Shown here one piece after another: positions 47,159-56,176 of a stretch of DNA of 64,000 bases (its first letter is position 1; each line of letters begins with the position of its first letter). Position numbers and translations under genes: made by a program. The notes under the pieces are model-generated. The model saw nothing but the letters and a program-made list of their open reading frames with translations. It was not told where the DNA came from and searched no databases. Where the stretch lies: positions 1 through 64,000 of the forward strand of contig CAMAXX010000012.1 of NCBI GenBank assembly GCA_945862435.1. The letters are read 5' to 3'. The stretch is from Pseudorhodobacter antarcticus. GTDB taxonomy: Bacteria > Pseudomonadota > Alphaproteobacteria > Rhodobacterales > Rhodobacteraceae.

Positions 47159-49030
47159 TTACTTCGCGTCCGAGAAGATGTCTTTCTTGTGTGTGCCGTT
47201 TGGCACAAAGATCGCGCCGATCACAACGGTCATTACTGCCACAACGATCGCATACCACAAACCGTAGTAGATATCGCCCGCTTGCGCCGACATGGCGAAT
47301 GCGGTTGCAGGCAACAGGCCCCCGAACCAGCCGTTACCGATGTGGTAGGGCAGGGACAGACCCGAATAGCGGATACGGGTTGGGAACAGTTCCACCAGCA
47401 TGGCGGCGATTGGGCCATAAACCATCGTCACCAGAATGATCAGATAGGTCAGGATGGCGATGATCGTCAGCTTTTGCGTGCTGAAGATGTCGATAAAGTT
47501 TTCAGCCTTGACGACCGAGGTGTTGTCTTTGGCCACCAGCGGATAGCCTGCGGCGGTCAATGCATCGGCAACAGCCTTGTCATATGCGCCCTTGACACCC
47601 TTGGCTGCATCCAGCGCGGCCTTGGCTGCATCTTTTGCGGCTTGGTCGGTGCCAGCCTCTGCTTCGGTTGCAGCAGTTGTTGCTGCTGCCACGTCGGCAC
47701 CATTTTTGGCACTATCATAGGCAACGATCACGGTTTCGCCGATGGTGATGGTTGCAGGCTCGCCCGCTGGGCCGTCAACGGTTTTCGAGTTAACCGAGAA
47801 CGAATACAGCTTTGCCTTTGAGATATCGCAAGAGTTGGTGAACTTTACCGTGCCCGTTGGGTTGAACTGGAACGAGCAGTCGGCAGGGTCTGCCGTCACT
47901 GTCACTGCTGTCTGATGCGCTGCGTGCAGCACGGGGTTGGCCGTAGCGGTCAGCAGTTTGAACACGGGGAAGTAGGTGATAGCGGCAATCAAGCAGCCTG
48001 CCAGAATGATCGGCTTGCGGCCAATACGGTCGGACAGACGGCCAAAGTAGATAAAGCCGTAGGTGCCCAGGATCAGCGACCATGCCACCATTACGTTGGC
48101 GGTAAAGCTGTCGACCTTGATCACGTTTTGCATGAAGAACAGCGCGTAGAACTGGCCCGAATACCAAACCACAGCTTGACCAGCGGTCAAACCCAACAGG
48201 GCGATGATCGCGATTTTGCCGTTTTTCCAGGTACCAAACGCTTCGCGCAGCGGTGCCTTAGATGCAGCGCCCTCTTCCTTCATCTTTTTGAAGGCAGGCG
48301 ATTCGTTCATTTGCAGGCGGATATAAAGCGACATCGCCAGCAGAACGATCGACCCAAGGAACGGGATACGCCAGCCCCATGCGTTGAACGCCTTCATCAT
48401 CGATGGAGTGCCGTCAGCCAGCATCACAGCCTGGCCAGCCGCGTCCAGCACGGGCTGTTCAGGATAAGCGCCGTTGACATAGCCCTGCACCGACAAAATG
48501 ACGATCAGCGACAGCAGCAGGCCCAAGGTTGCTGTGGTTTGGATGAAGGCGGTGAAATAGCCGCGCTGTCCATCTGGGGCGTGTTCGGCCACATAAACCG
48601 CCGCACCGCCGTATTCGCCACCCAGTGCCAGACCTTGCAACATGCGCAGCACGATCAGGATGATCGGTGCCGAGATGCCCCAGGACTGATAGCCAGGCAG
48701 CAGACCCACCAGGAACGTCGACAGACCCATGATGACAATTGTCATCAAGAATGTGTATTTACGGCCCACAATGTCGCCCAGCATCCCGAACACCAGCGCG
48801 CCAAACGGGCGCACGATAAAGCCCGCAGCAAAGGCAAGCAGCGCAAACACGTTGCGCGTCGCCTCTGGAAATGCGGTGAAAAAGTTTGCCCCGATAATGG
48901 CTGCAAGCGAGCCGTAAAGATAGAAGTCATACCATTCAAAAATCGTCCCAGCGGAAGACGCAAGAATAACCTTGCGCTCTTCGGCAGTCATGGGACGCGA
49001 GCGTGCGCTCACATCTGCAGCATTTGCCAT
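47159..49030 (-). CDS. MFS (metabolite:H+ symporter type) transporter with a large extracytoplasmic insertion
   Basis: 623 residues, well above the usual 430-550 for the group. MHS-type features: SSAGTIFEWYDFYLYGSLA, GDIVGRKYTFL, LRMLQGLALGGEYGGAAVYVAEHAP, FGRLSDRIGRKP. About 150 extra residues (about 363-517) lie between the ninth and tenth spans: a beta-rich part with two cysteines (DPADCSFQFNPTG, then KFTNSCD), then an Ala-rich helical part (AATTAATEAEAG, AAKDAAKAALDAAKG). The loop should face the periplasm. It lies directly downstream of acs on the same strand, so acetate or another monocarboxylate is a likely cargo, by inference only. Confidence 0.85.
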   Translation of the reverse strand: MANAADVSARSRPMTAEERKVILASSAGTIFEWYDFYLYGSLAAIIGANFFTAFPEATRNVFALLAFAAGFIVRPFGALVFGMLGDIVGRKYTFLMTIVIMGLSTFLVGLLPGYQSWGISAPIILIVLRMLQGLALGGEYGGAAVYVAEHAPDGQRGYFTAFIQTTATLGLLLSLIVILSVQGYVNGAYPEQPVLDAAGQAVMLADGTPSMMKAFNAWGWRIPFLGSIVLLAMSLYIRLQMNESPAFKKMKEEGAASKAPLREAFGTWKNGKIAIIALLGLTAGQAVVWYSGQFYALFFMQNVIKVDSFTANVMVAWSLILGTYGFIYFGRLSDRIGRKPIILAGCLIAAITYFPVFKLLTATANPVLHAAHQTAVTVTADPADCSFQFNPTGTVKFTNSCDISKAKLYSFSVNSKTVDGPAGEPATITIGETVIVAYDSAKNGADVAAATTAATEAEAGTDQAAKDAAKAALDAAKGVKGAYDKAVADALTAAGYPLVAKDNTSVVKAENFIDIFSTQKLTIIAILTYLIILVTMVYGPIAAMLVELFPTRIRYSGLSLPYHIGNGWFGGLLPATAFAMSAQAGDIYYGLWYAIVVAVMTVVIGAIFVPNGTHKKDIFSDAK

Positions 49031-49140
49031 TGTGGCCTCCCTTTTTATCCAGCTTGGTGCTGGCCCCTAATTTGGCTGCATATGCCGCAGCCGTCGAAGT
49101 CACCGCTTGTCTTGGCCTGTGGCCGTGTCGCGGCAGTTGT

Positions 49141-49214
49141 ATCAGATGGCGCGCGGCCTCTCCCAGCGTGGCGCTATCTGATCTGGTTAGGGCGGCGCGC
49201 TTGGCGCGCCACCC
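49141..49214. repeat. Two inverted repeats between acs and the MFS gene
   Basis: ATCAGATGGCGC (49141-49152) faces GCGCTATCTGAT (49171-49182) with one mismatch. A second hairpin, GGCGCGC-ttg-GCGCGCC with flanking GGGC/ACCC, spans 49190-49214, just after the acs stop. Neither has a T tract on the minus strand. They could stabilise the acs 3' end or reduce read-through into the transporter gene. Confidence 0.5.
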
Positions 49215-49222
49215 AATTTGCA

Positions 49223-51187
49223 TCAACCGCGATTCATGCGGTTTTCAATCAATTCTTCCACCACCGACGGGTCGGCGAGGGTTGATGTATCGCCAAGGCT
49301 GCCAAAATCATTCTCGGCAATCTTGCGCAGGATGCGGCGCATGATTTTGCCCGAACGGGTTTTTGGCAGGCCGGGGGCCCATTGAATTAAGTCGGGCTTA
49401 GCGATGGGGCCAATTTCGGTGCGTACCCATGCCTCGAGTTCTTTGCGCAGGGCGTCCGACGGCTCTTCGCCGCCCATCAAGGTGACATAGGCATAGATGC
49501 CTTGGCCCTTAATCTCGTGCGGATAGCCGACGACCGCGCTTTCAGCGACTTTGGGATGGGCGACCAGTGCGGATTCAACCTCGGCTGTGCCCATGCGGTG
49601 GCCCGATACGTTGATAACGTCATCGACGCGGCCCGTAATCCAGTAATAGCCATCTTTGTCGCGGCGGCACCCGTCACCCGTAAAGTAATAACCAGGATAT
49701 TGGACAAAATATGCTTCTTCAAAACGGGCATGATCGCCCCAAAGGGTGCGCATTTGGCCTGGCCAACTGTCGGCAATGCACAAAACGCCATCGGCTTCGG
49801 TGGCAGTCTGCTCTTTGCCAGTGGCCGCATCTAGGATGACGGGCTTTACGCCAAAGAACGGTAGGGTCGCAGACCCTGGCTTTTGTGGAATAGCGCCCGG
49901 CAGCGGGGTAATCAGATGCCCGCCTGTTTCGGTTTGCCAGAACGTATCGACAATGGGGCAGCGCCCGCCGCCGACGTTGACATTGTACCAATTCCACGCT
50001 TCGGGGTTAATCGGCTCGCCCACCGAACCCAGCAGTTTCAGCGAGGACAGGTCATGCTTGGCGGGCCATTCCGTGCCAAGGCCCATAAGCGAACGAATAG
50101 CCGTTGGGGCCGTGTAGAATTGGTTGACCCGATGCTTGGCGCAAACCTCCCAGAACCTCCCAGCATCGGGATAGGTTGGCACCCCTTCGAACATCAGCGT
50201 TGTCGCGCCATTCGCCAGTGGGCCGTAAATGATATAGCTGTGGCCAGTAACCCAGCCCACATCGGCGGTGCACCAGAACACATCGCCGTCGTGGTAATCG
50301 AACGTCATCAGATGCGTCATCGCCGCATAAACCAGATAGCCGCCCGAGGTGTGAACAACGCCCTTTGGTTTGCCCGTAGAACCCGAAGTATAAAGAATGA
50401 ACAGCGGGTCTTCCGCGCCCATTTCAACATAGGCGCAATAGGGTTTGGCGGCGGCCATTTCGGCCTTTACGTCAACATCGCGGCCATCCGTCCAGCTTGT
50501 TTGACCGCCCGTATGTTTGACCACAAGGCATTTCACATGGTCGTTGCAATGCTGCAACGCCTGATCGGCGTTTGCCTTCAACGCGGTTTTCTTGCCGCCA
50601 CGCGGGGCGAAGTCAGCTGTAATCACAACTTTTGCTTCGGAATCATTGATGCGGTTGGCCAGCGCGTCAGGCGAAAAGCCTGCAAAGACGATGGAATGGA
50701 TCGCGCCAATGCGCGCGCAGGCCAGCATAGCGTAGGCCGCTTCGGGGATCATCGGCATATAGATCACCACGCGGTCGCCCTTTTTCACGCCATGCGATTT
50801 TAGAACATTCGCCATCCGCGAGGTTTGTTCCAAAAGCTGGGCATAGGTGATGTGCTGGGCGGGGGTCTTTGGATCATCTGGTTCCCAGATGATCGCGGTT
50901 TGGCTGCCGCGCGTTGCGACATGGCGGTCGATGCAGTTGGCCGACACGTTGAGCGAGCCATCTTCATACCATTTAATCGACACTTCGCCGCGCTTAAAGG
51001 TGGTGTTTTTGACGGAGGTATAATCACGAATCCAATCAATCCGCTGCCCCTGCGCGCGCCAAAAGCCATCCGTATCTGTAACCGATGCCGCATAATCGCG
51101 CTTGTAGCTTTCTGGTGTGACATGCGCATTTGCCAAAAATTCATTGCTTGCTGTGTAAACGCCGCTTGTGGCTGCATCGCCTGACAT
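49223..51187 (-). CDS. acs: Acetyl-CoA synthetase
   Basis: 654 residues from the ATG at 51187, where AAGGAG lies about nine bases upstream; the frame's ATG at 51217 is unlikely. ANL motifs: [85 protein letters not shown], and the catalytic, potentially acetylated lysine in [12 protein letters not shown]. It activates acetate to acetyl-CoA. Upstream lie a promoter and paired TTTGTAAATA repeats, and downstream on the same strand is an MFS carrier. Confidence 0.96.
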   Translation of the reverse strand: MSGDAATSGVYTASNEFLANAHVTPESYKRDYAASVTDTDGFWRAQGQRIDWIRDYTSVKNTTFKRGEVSIKWYEDGSLNVSANCIDRHVATRGSQTAIIWEPDDPKTPAQHITYAQLLEQTSRMANVLKSHGVKKGDRVVIYMPMIPEAAYAMLACARIGAIHSIVFAGFSPDALANRINDSEAKVVITADFAPRGGKKTALKANADQALQHCNDHVKCLVVKHTGGQTSWTDGRDVDVKAEMAAAKPYCAYVEMGAEDPLFILYTSGSTGKPKGVVHTSGGYLVYAAMTHLMTFDYHDGDVFWCTADVGWVTGHSYIIYGPLANGATTLMFEGVPTYPDAGRFWEVCAKHRVNQFYTAPTAIRSLMGLGTEWPAKHDLSSLKLLGSVGEPINPEAWNWYNVNVGGGRCPIVDTFWQTETGGHLITPLPGAIPQKPGSATLPFFGVKPVILDAATGKEQTATEADGVLCIADSWPGQMRTLWGDHARFEEAYFVQYPGYYFTGDGCRRDKDGYYWITGRVDDVINVSGHRMGTAEVESALVAHPKVAESAVVGYPHEIKGQGIYAYVTLMGGEEPSDALRKELEAWVRTEIGPIAKPDLIQWAPGLPKTRSGKIMRRILRKIAENDFGSLGDTSTLADPSVVEELIENRMNRG

Positions 51188-51250
51188 AGATCGAACTCTC
51201 CTTGTAAGCTGCGCCATCGGGCCGTGCCGCGCAGCTTTTTTCCAACTCTA

Positions 51251-51354
51251 GGTATAACGGATCTTTCAGAAATGTAAAACACAAGTTAAAGACACTTTTT
51301 TGATTAATTATTTTGTAAATATATTGACAGATTCTTGCGATAAGTTTGTAAATA
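51251..51354 (-). promoter_or_regulatory. acs: acs promoter and upstream direct repeats
   Basis: The 304 bases between SulP and acs hold no gene but an AT-rich control region. Reading the minus strand, TTTACA (51278-51273) and TATACC (51256-51251) with a 16-bp spacer form a plausible sigma-70 promoter about 60 bases from the acs start. Upstream, TATTTACAAA occurs twice (51354-51345 and 51321-51312), exactly 33 bp apart, like two of the TTTGCAAA boxes at prpE. No gene is visible in 51360-51491. Confidence 0.5.
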
Positions 51355-51491
51355 AATCGAAAATCTTTAATAAAAATGGTGCAAGTTTATGCCATGTGGC
51401 CGAGAAAATATGGTTGCTGGGAAAACATGCTGCGGCGCGGTGATGGGTGCGTTGCATTTGCGCGAATCACGGGTGCAGACCGCCGAATTTG

Positions 51492-52742
51492 TCAGCGCCG
51501 CTTGGCCCACAAGTGCAGCGCCGCACTTAGCGCGCTGCCGATCAATATTCCCGCTGACAGATCTTGCAGCACAACCAGCAGAAAGGTGACCGAAATTACC
51601 GCCGCCTGCGCGCGGTTGCGTTGCAAGATGTGCCAAATTGCCTCTTTTTCGGCCATGTTCCACGCCACAACCGCCAAGACACCTGCCAAGGCCGCAAGTG
51701 GGATATAGCCTGCAAGCGGGGCTGCAATCAGCAAAAACACCAGTATAAACAGCGCGTGCAGCATCCCCGCCACTGGCCCGCGCGCGCCTGCCCGAACATT
51801 GGTTGCAGTGCGCGCAATTGTGCCCGTCACGCAAAATCCGCCGAACAGGGCTGATCCGATATTGGCCACGCCTTGGGCGACAAGTTCAATATTCGGGCGG
51901 TGCTGGCGGCCCGTCATCGTATCGGCCACCACCGCCGACAGAAGCGATTCAATTGCGCCTAGCAAGGTGAATTGTAACGCCCAAGGCAGCGCGGCCATCA
52001 CCATTTCAGCGGACATCATCGGCAGGGCAGGGGCGGGCGGCGTGCGGGGCAAATCGCCAAAGCGGTCAAAAATCGTCTGCACAGGCAGGTGCAGAGCCCA
52101 CGCGGCAAGGCTGGCCACCACAACCGCAATCAGCAGGCTGGGCGCGCGCGGGGCGATACGGCGCAGCAGCACAATCGCGCCAATCACCGCGCCAGATAGC
52201 GCCAGCGCGGCGGGTGAGATACTGGCGCGCGCCGACCATAACTGCGCCAGTTTATCGACCGCTGCGGGGGCATCATGCGCCAAGGTCATACCGCCCAAAT
52301 CTTTGATTTGGCTAATGAAAATAATTAACGCAATGCCCGCGCTAAAGCCCAGTGTCACTGCATGGGGAATATAGCGCACCAGCGTGCCTGCCCGCAAAAC
52401 CCCCAAAACCGCCAAAACAATGCCCGACAGCATGGTAGCAAGGATCAGCCCATCCAGCCCGATTTGCACCACACATGCCGCGACCAGCACAATCAACGCC
52501 CCCGCAGGCCCACCAATTTGGTAGCGCGACCCACCCAAAAGCGAGACCAAAAATCCCCCGATGATGGCGGTGTAAATGCCCCGCTCTGGCCCCACACCAC
52601 TGGCAATGGCAATCGCCATTGAGAGGGGCAGCGCCACAATCGCCACCGTCAGCCCCGCCAGCGCATCCGCGCGCAGATCATCCAGCCGATACCCTTCGGC
52701 AAGACGCGAGATCAGTTTGGGCGTAAATGGAGATTGTGGCAT
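51492..52742 (-). CDS. SulP-family anion transporter lacking a STAS domain
   Basis: 416 residues from the ATG at 52742; an earlier ATG at 52796 is possible. Membrane core of the SLC26/SulP family: LRADALAGLTVAIVALPLSMAIAIASGVGPERGIYTAIIGGFLVSLLGGSRYQIGGPAGALIVL, LGAIESLLSAVVADTMTGRQHRPNIELVAQGVANIGSALFGGFCVTGTIARTATN. It stops right after the last membrane segment (LIGSALSAALHLWAKRR), while most members carry a cytoplasmic STAS domain. Other frames downstream show no STAS remnant. The substrate may be sulfate, bicarbonate or an organic anion. Confidence 0.86.
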   Translation of the reverse strand: MPQSPFTPKLISRLAEGYRLDDLRADALAGLTVAIVALPLSMAIAIASGVGPERGIYTAIIGGFLVSLLGGSRYQIGGPAGALIVLVAACVVQIGLDGLILATMLSGIVLAVLGVLRAGTLVRYIPHAVTLGFSAGIALIIFISQIKDLGGMTLAHDAPAAVDKLAQLWSARASISPAALALSGAVIGAIVLLRRIAPRAPSLLIAVVVASLAAWALHLPVQTIFDRFGDLPRTPPAPALPMMSAEMVMAALPWALQFTLLGAIESLLSAVVADTMTGRQHRPNIELVAQGVANIGSALFGGFCVTGTIARTATNVRAGARGPVAGMLHALFILVFLLIAAPLAGYIPLAALAGVLAVVAWNMAEKEAIWHILQRNRAQAAVISVTFLLVVLQDLSAGILIGSALSAALHLWAKRR

Positions 52743-52812
52743 GACATTGGCCCACCTTTGCATGAAACTCAACATCCGCAAGCGGGTCGCTGTCAAGGGT
52801 TATGCGCTAACC

Positions 52813-55098
52813 CTACAGCGGGTTATCGCAGCGGATGGTCACCTGCATCCGCCCCTTCACGGCACTGGGCCATTTCAGTTGCGCCTGTTGGCCGCCCCCG
52901 CCTTGTTCTACCAAAACATAGGGCATTACGTATTGCGCACTGCCTGCCGAATTGGTGATCGGCCCTTCGGCGACCAAGGCCGTGACATTGCGCGCGCGCC
53001 CGTCAAAAGGCAGATAGCCCGTGGCATTGACCACCCAAGTTGCCGCCTCGGTGCCTTGGTTATGTTCAATAATCAGTGGGCTGGTGGTAACTTGGTTCAC
53101 CCCGTTAAAGGCGTTCCCTTCGAACACCACATTGCGGTAACTGCCCACGGCAAAGCTGGCAAAACTGGTGTTCACAGCCTCGACGCGGTCAATTGCGCCT
53201 TCCAAGGTGCGAAATACATTGCCCGCCACAACGAGGCCCGCAATCGAATGGCCCGTGCCACGTGGCGTGATCACAATAAACCGCATCGATGGGGCCACCG
53301 ATGCCGCAGTGAACACGTTGTTTGAAATGGTCAGCCCACCAAAGGTGAATTCGGATGAAAAAGTGGGGGCTTGGTCATGTTCATTGGTCAATTCGATAAA
53401 ACAGTTGTCAATGTAATTGCCAGTCAGAAAACTTTTGGAATTGGGCAGGGTAAACACCAAACCAGGGCCGCGAATGCCATTGGTTTCCCCATCACCGCCA
53501 AAGAAATGGTTGCCAATAAACACCCCACCCGCCCCTGCAAACACCCCAAACCCGCGAAAGCGTGACACGCGGTTGTTGCGGATTTTCACGTCATTGGCGT
53601 TGGCGTTAAACACCCAAGTTGTGCGATCTTGCCAGCGTTCTTCCATTTCTTTGGACAAGAACTGGCAATTGTCGATGTGCAAATCTTGGCACGCCCGGCC
53701 GATCGACGTGATGCCCTTATCATTGGGGCGGTTGATCGTGCAATTGGTCAGGCGGAACACCGATCCCTCAATAGCCAAGTTGATGCAGCTGGCCACCGCC
53801 GAGCAAAGAAATTCAATATTGTTCAGCTCGAATTTCGAGTTTTTGGCAAAGCCCGAAAAATCCAGCATGTATTGAAAGCGTGAAAAGGTCAGCGTGCGCG
53901 TGCCCGTCTGAAACAGGGGGCGCGACAGCTCTAGCGTGCCAGCGGCGATGTTTTTCGAGGTAACATAAACCTCACGCCCGACGCCTGTGCCTGAAATGCG
54001 CGCGCCCACGGGCACGGCGGCAATATTGGCCACACCAGACAGTTGCAACGGCTGAGCGGCGTTAAAGGTCGCAACCGATGTGACGGTCACTGTATTCCAA
54101 GCGGGGTTTGCGGCCGCGATGATCTGCCCGTTGCTAATGACACGGCGCTGCTCGAACGTTGTCAGGCCCGTCAGCGCCGCAATATCAATCGGCGCAGTCA
54201 ATTCCACGCGCCGCCCTTTCAAATCCAGCTCGACATGATCTGTAAAGAAAAACAGCGCTTGCAACGCGCGGCGAAAGCCTTCTTCCTCGCCGCCAAAGGC
54301 CGCCGAATAGGTTTCCAAATTATAATCACGCGTGCAGGCAAGGCGTTGATTTGAAGGCATAATCACGGTGCCTTGAAAGCTGACTGGGTTATCAAAGGTC
54401 ATATGACTGCCCAGAAAATACACCCCGGGCGAGACGACAACGGTTTTGCCCGCCGCCGCCGTATCGGCGGCTTCAAAGGCGGCGACGTCATCGGTCACGC
54501 CGTCGCCCACAGCGCCATAATCGCGCACATCGACCCAGTCAAACATATCGGCGTGAAAAACTGTCGTGACATCTTCGACGGTGATATCATCGATGCGCAC
54601 CACCCCGCCCGATGCGCCCGTTAAATCCAGCCCCAAATGGCCGTAGGCGGGGGCAATGCCCCAAACCATATCCACCCCTTGGCGATTGCCTGATCCGATG
54701 ATCGCGGTGATCGTGCGCACCTCGCCATAGCTGGTCAGCGCCACAGACGGTCCCACTTGCTCAGCGCTGGCCACATTGACCCCGCCGCTGCTCGCGGCAA
54801 AACCCGCGATGCGCACCGATGGCAGTGCGCCGCTGATCGCTTTGATGCGCGCCGTGACGCGCAGATACAGGCCTGGCTGAAACGGGATCTGCTGAAAACA
54901 GCGCAGCTTTTGCACGGATGAGGTTTTCTGCAATTCAAGGCAGCCCGCGAAATCTTGGTCATTTGGCACAAAGGCGGCATTGGCCTGCCCCAGATAGCTG
55001 CCTTGCCCCGCGCGCCCATCCTCGCGCGACCACAGGTTCAACCCTGCCGAAAACGCTGGTGGCATCAGCACAAGCCCTTGGGTAATTGCCTTGTTCAT
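52813..55098 (-). CDS. Right-handed beta-helix (pectate lyase superfamily / GH28-related) protein
   Basis: 761 residues from the ATG at 55098 (AAGGGA upstream). No signal peptide. An N-terminal carbohydrate-module-like region (MNKAITQGLVLMPPAFSAGLNLW to about residue 180) precedes a Pectate_lyase_3 start, VRDYGAVGDGVTDDVAAFEAADTAAAGKTVVVSPGVYFLGSHMTF, and a long helix-forming stretch rich in Asn ladders (NANDVKIRNNRVSRF, GGLTISNNVFTAA, GLVVAGNVFRT, RNVVFEGNAFNG). Proteins of this kind cleave or bind polysaccharides and occur also as phage or surface spikes. With no export signal the location is unclear, and type I or another leaderless secretion route is possible. Confidence 0.82.
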   Translation of the reverse strand: MNKAITQGLVLMPPAFSAGLNLWSREDGRAGQGSYLGQANAAFVPNDQDFAGCLELQKTSSVQKLRCFQQIPFQPGLYLRVTARIKAISGALPSVRIAGFAASSGGVNVASAEQVGPSVALTSYGEVRTITAIIGSGNRQGVDMVWGIAPAYGHLGLDLTGASGGVVRIDDITVEDVTTVFHADMFDWVDVRDYGAVGDGVTDDVAAFEAADTAAAGKTVVVSPGVYFLGSHMTFDNPVSFQGTVIMPSNQRLACTRDYNLETYSAAFGGEEEGFRRALQALFFFTDHVELDLKGRRVELTAPIDIAALTGLTTFEQRRVISNGQIIAAANPAWNTVTVTSVATFNAAQPLQLSGVANIAAVPVGARISGTGVGREVYVTSKNIAAGTLELSRPLFQTGTRTLTFSRFQYMLDFSGFAKNSKFELNNIEFLCSAVASCINLAIEGSVFRLTNCTINRPNDKGITSIGRACQDLHIDNCQFLSKEMEERWQDRTTWVFNANANDVKIRNNRVSRFRGFGVFAGAGGVFIGNHFFGGDGETNGIRGPGLVFTLPNSKSFLTGNYIDNCFIELTNEHDQAPTFSSEFTFGGLTISNNVFTAASVAPSMRFIVITPRGTGHSIAGLVVAGNVFRTLEGAIDRVEAVNTSFASFAVGSYRNVVFEGNAFNGVNQVTTSPLIIEHNQGTEAATWVVNATGYLPFDGRARNVTALVAEGPITNSAGSAQYVMPYVLVEQGGGGQQAQLKWPSAVKGRMQVTIRCDNPL

Positions 55099-55265
55099 CG
55101 CATGTCCCTTACATCTGTTGACCATGGCGCAGCGGTTGCGCAGCTTTTGGCAACGTGCCAAAGCGCAATTAACTTTCCCCCACTACACCGCGCGCCGCCC
55201 CCCGCTTGAAAGAGGCGGCACGCGACCCTATCTGCGGGTAATCACAACCGCGAAAGGCGTTCCCA

Positions 55266-55991
55266 ATGGCCAAATCTTTGATCGATTCCCTGCTAGCAGG
55301 TGTCCAAGACATGACGAAAAGTGGCAGCAGCAGCGGCGCTGGCGGGCTGTCGGGTGGGCTTGGCGATATCGCTGCCCAAGCCAAGGGTGCTTGGAACAAT
55401 CAATCCACCCTGACCAAGGGCGCGATTGCAGGCGGTTTGCTGGGCGTTTTGCTGTCGGGCAATGCGCGCAAACTGGTGGGCACAGGCGTTCAAGTGGGCG
55501 GCGCGGCGCTGGTCGGCGCGCTGGCGTTTCGTGCCTATAACGATTGGAAGGCAGGCAAATCCGCCACCGCCGAGGATGCGTCACAAGCAGCCCTGCCCCC
55601 GCCGAGCACCAATTTTCTGCCCGCCTCTGCCGAGGCGCAAGAGGATCTGGCCCTACGCCTTGTGCAAGCGATGGTTGCCGCCACCAAGGCCGATGGCCGC
55701 GTTACCACGGCCGAGCGCGCGCGCATCATCGGCCAACTGCCCAACCTTGGGCTTGGCGATGAGGCGCAGGCCCTGATTGCCGCCGAAATCGACGCGCCCT
55801 TTGACGTGAACCGCATCGCCGCCCTTGCCCATACCGAAGAAGAAGCCGCCGAGATTTACGCAGCCTCGCTGCTGGTTGTCGATCCCGAAGCGCCTGCCGA
55901 AAAGGGCTATCTTGCCATGCTGGCAGCACGGTTGAACCTTGACCAAGGCTTGGTCGAGCACCTGCACGCCAAGGCGAGCGCGCTGGCGTAA
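55266..55991 (+). CDS. DUF533 (YebE-like, TerB-fold) protein
   Basis: 241 residues. A Gly/Ser-rich N-terminal part (SGSSSGAGGLSGGLGDIAAQAKG) and a short hydrophobic stretch (KGAIAGGLLGVLLSG and VGGAALVGALAF) precede a helical TerB-like domain with AMVAATKADGRVTTAERARIIGQL and EIYAASLLVVDPEAPAEKGYLAMLAARLNL. This is the layout of DUF533 proteins such as E. coli YebE, associated with the inner membrane and envelope stress in some species. The role here is unknown. Confidence 0.85.
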   Translation: MAKSLIDSLLAGVQDMTKSGSSSGAGGLSGGLGDIAAQAKGAWNNQSTLTKGAIAGGLLGVLLSGNARKLVGTGVQVGGAALVGALAFRAYNDWKAGKSATAEDASQAALPPPSTNFLPASAEAQEDLALRLVQAMVAATKADGRVTTAERARIIGQLPNLGLGDEAQALIAAEIDAPFDVNRIAALAHTEEEAAEIYAASLLVVDPEAPAEKGYLAMLAARLNLDQGLVEHLHAKASALA

Positions 55992-56006
55992 ACCCGCCAC
56001 TTCCAG

Positions 56007-56063
56007 CTTCCTTACTCTTAAAATATCCTGGGGGGGAGCGCAGCGTAGGGGGGCTAGCCCCCC
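56007..56063 (-). repeat. Composite intergenic element C (single half-element, reversed)
   Basis: CTTCCTTACTC (56007-56017), AAAATATCCTGGGG core (56020-56033), GAGCGCAGCG, then a perfect palindrome GGGGGGCTAGCCCCCC (56048-56063). Module order is that of the right arm of element B. Unlike the others, the GC hairpin lies away from the upstream stop codon (DUF533 ends at 55991), so its orientation serves a minus-strand transcript, or it is a relic of a lost gene. Confidence 0.6.
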
Positions 56064-56176
56064 TGCTGACCCCGCCACCAAACCGCCCTTCATAAGTCCA
56101 GCACGCGGCTGTCCTTGCGGGGGCGGGGCGGGCATGATTGTTATGCGCCACAACGTCAACCAACGTGGGGGCGATT

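Noticed and set aside
47915..49285. 456-codon plus-strand ORF
   Set aside because: Antisense to the MFS gene; Gln/His/Arg-rich, not a real protein.
49883..50803. 306-codon plus-strand ORF
   Set aside because: Antisense to acs.
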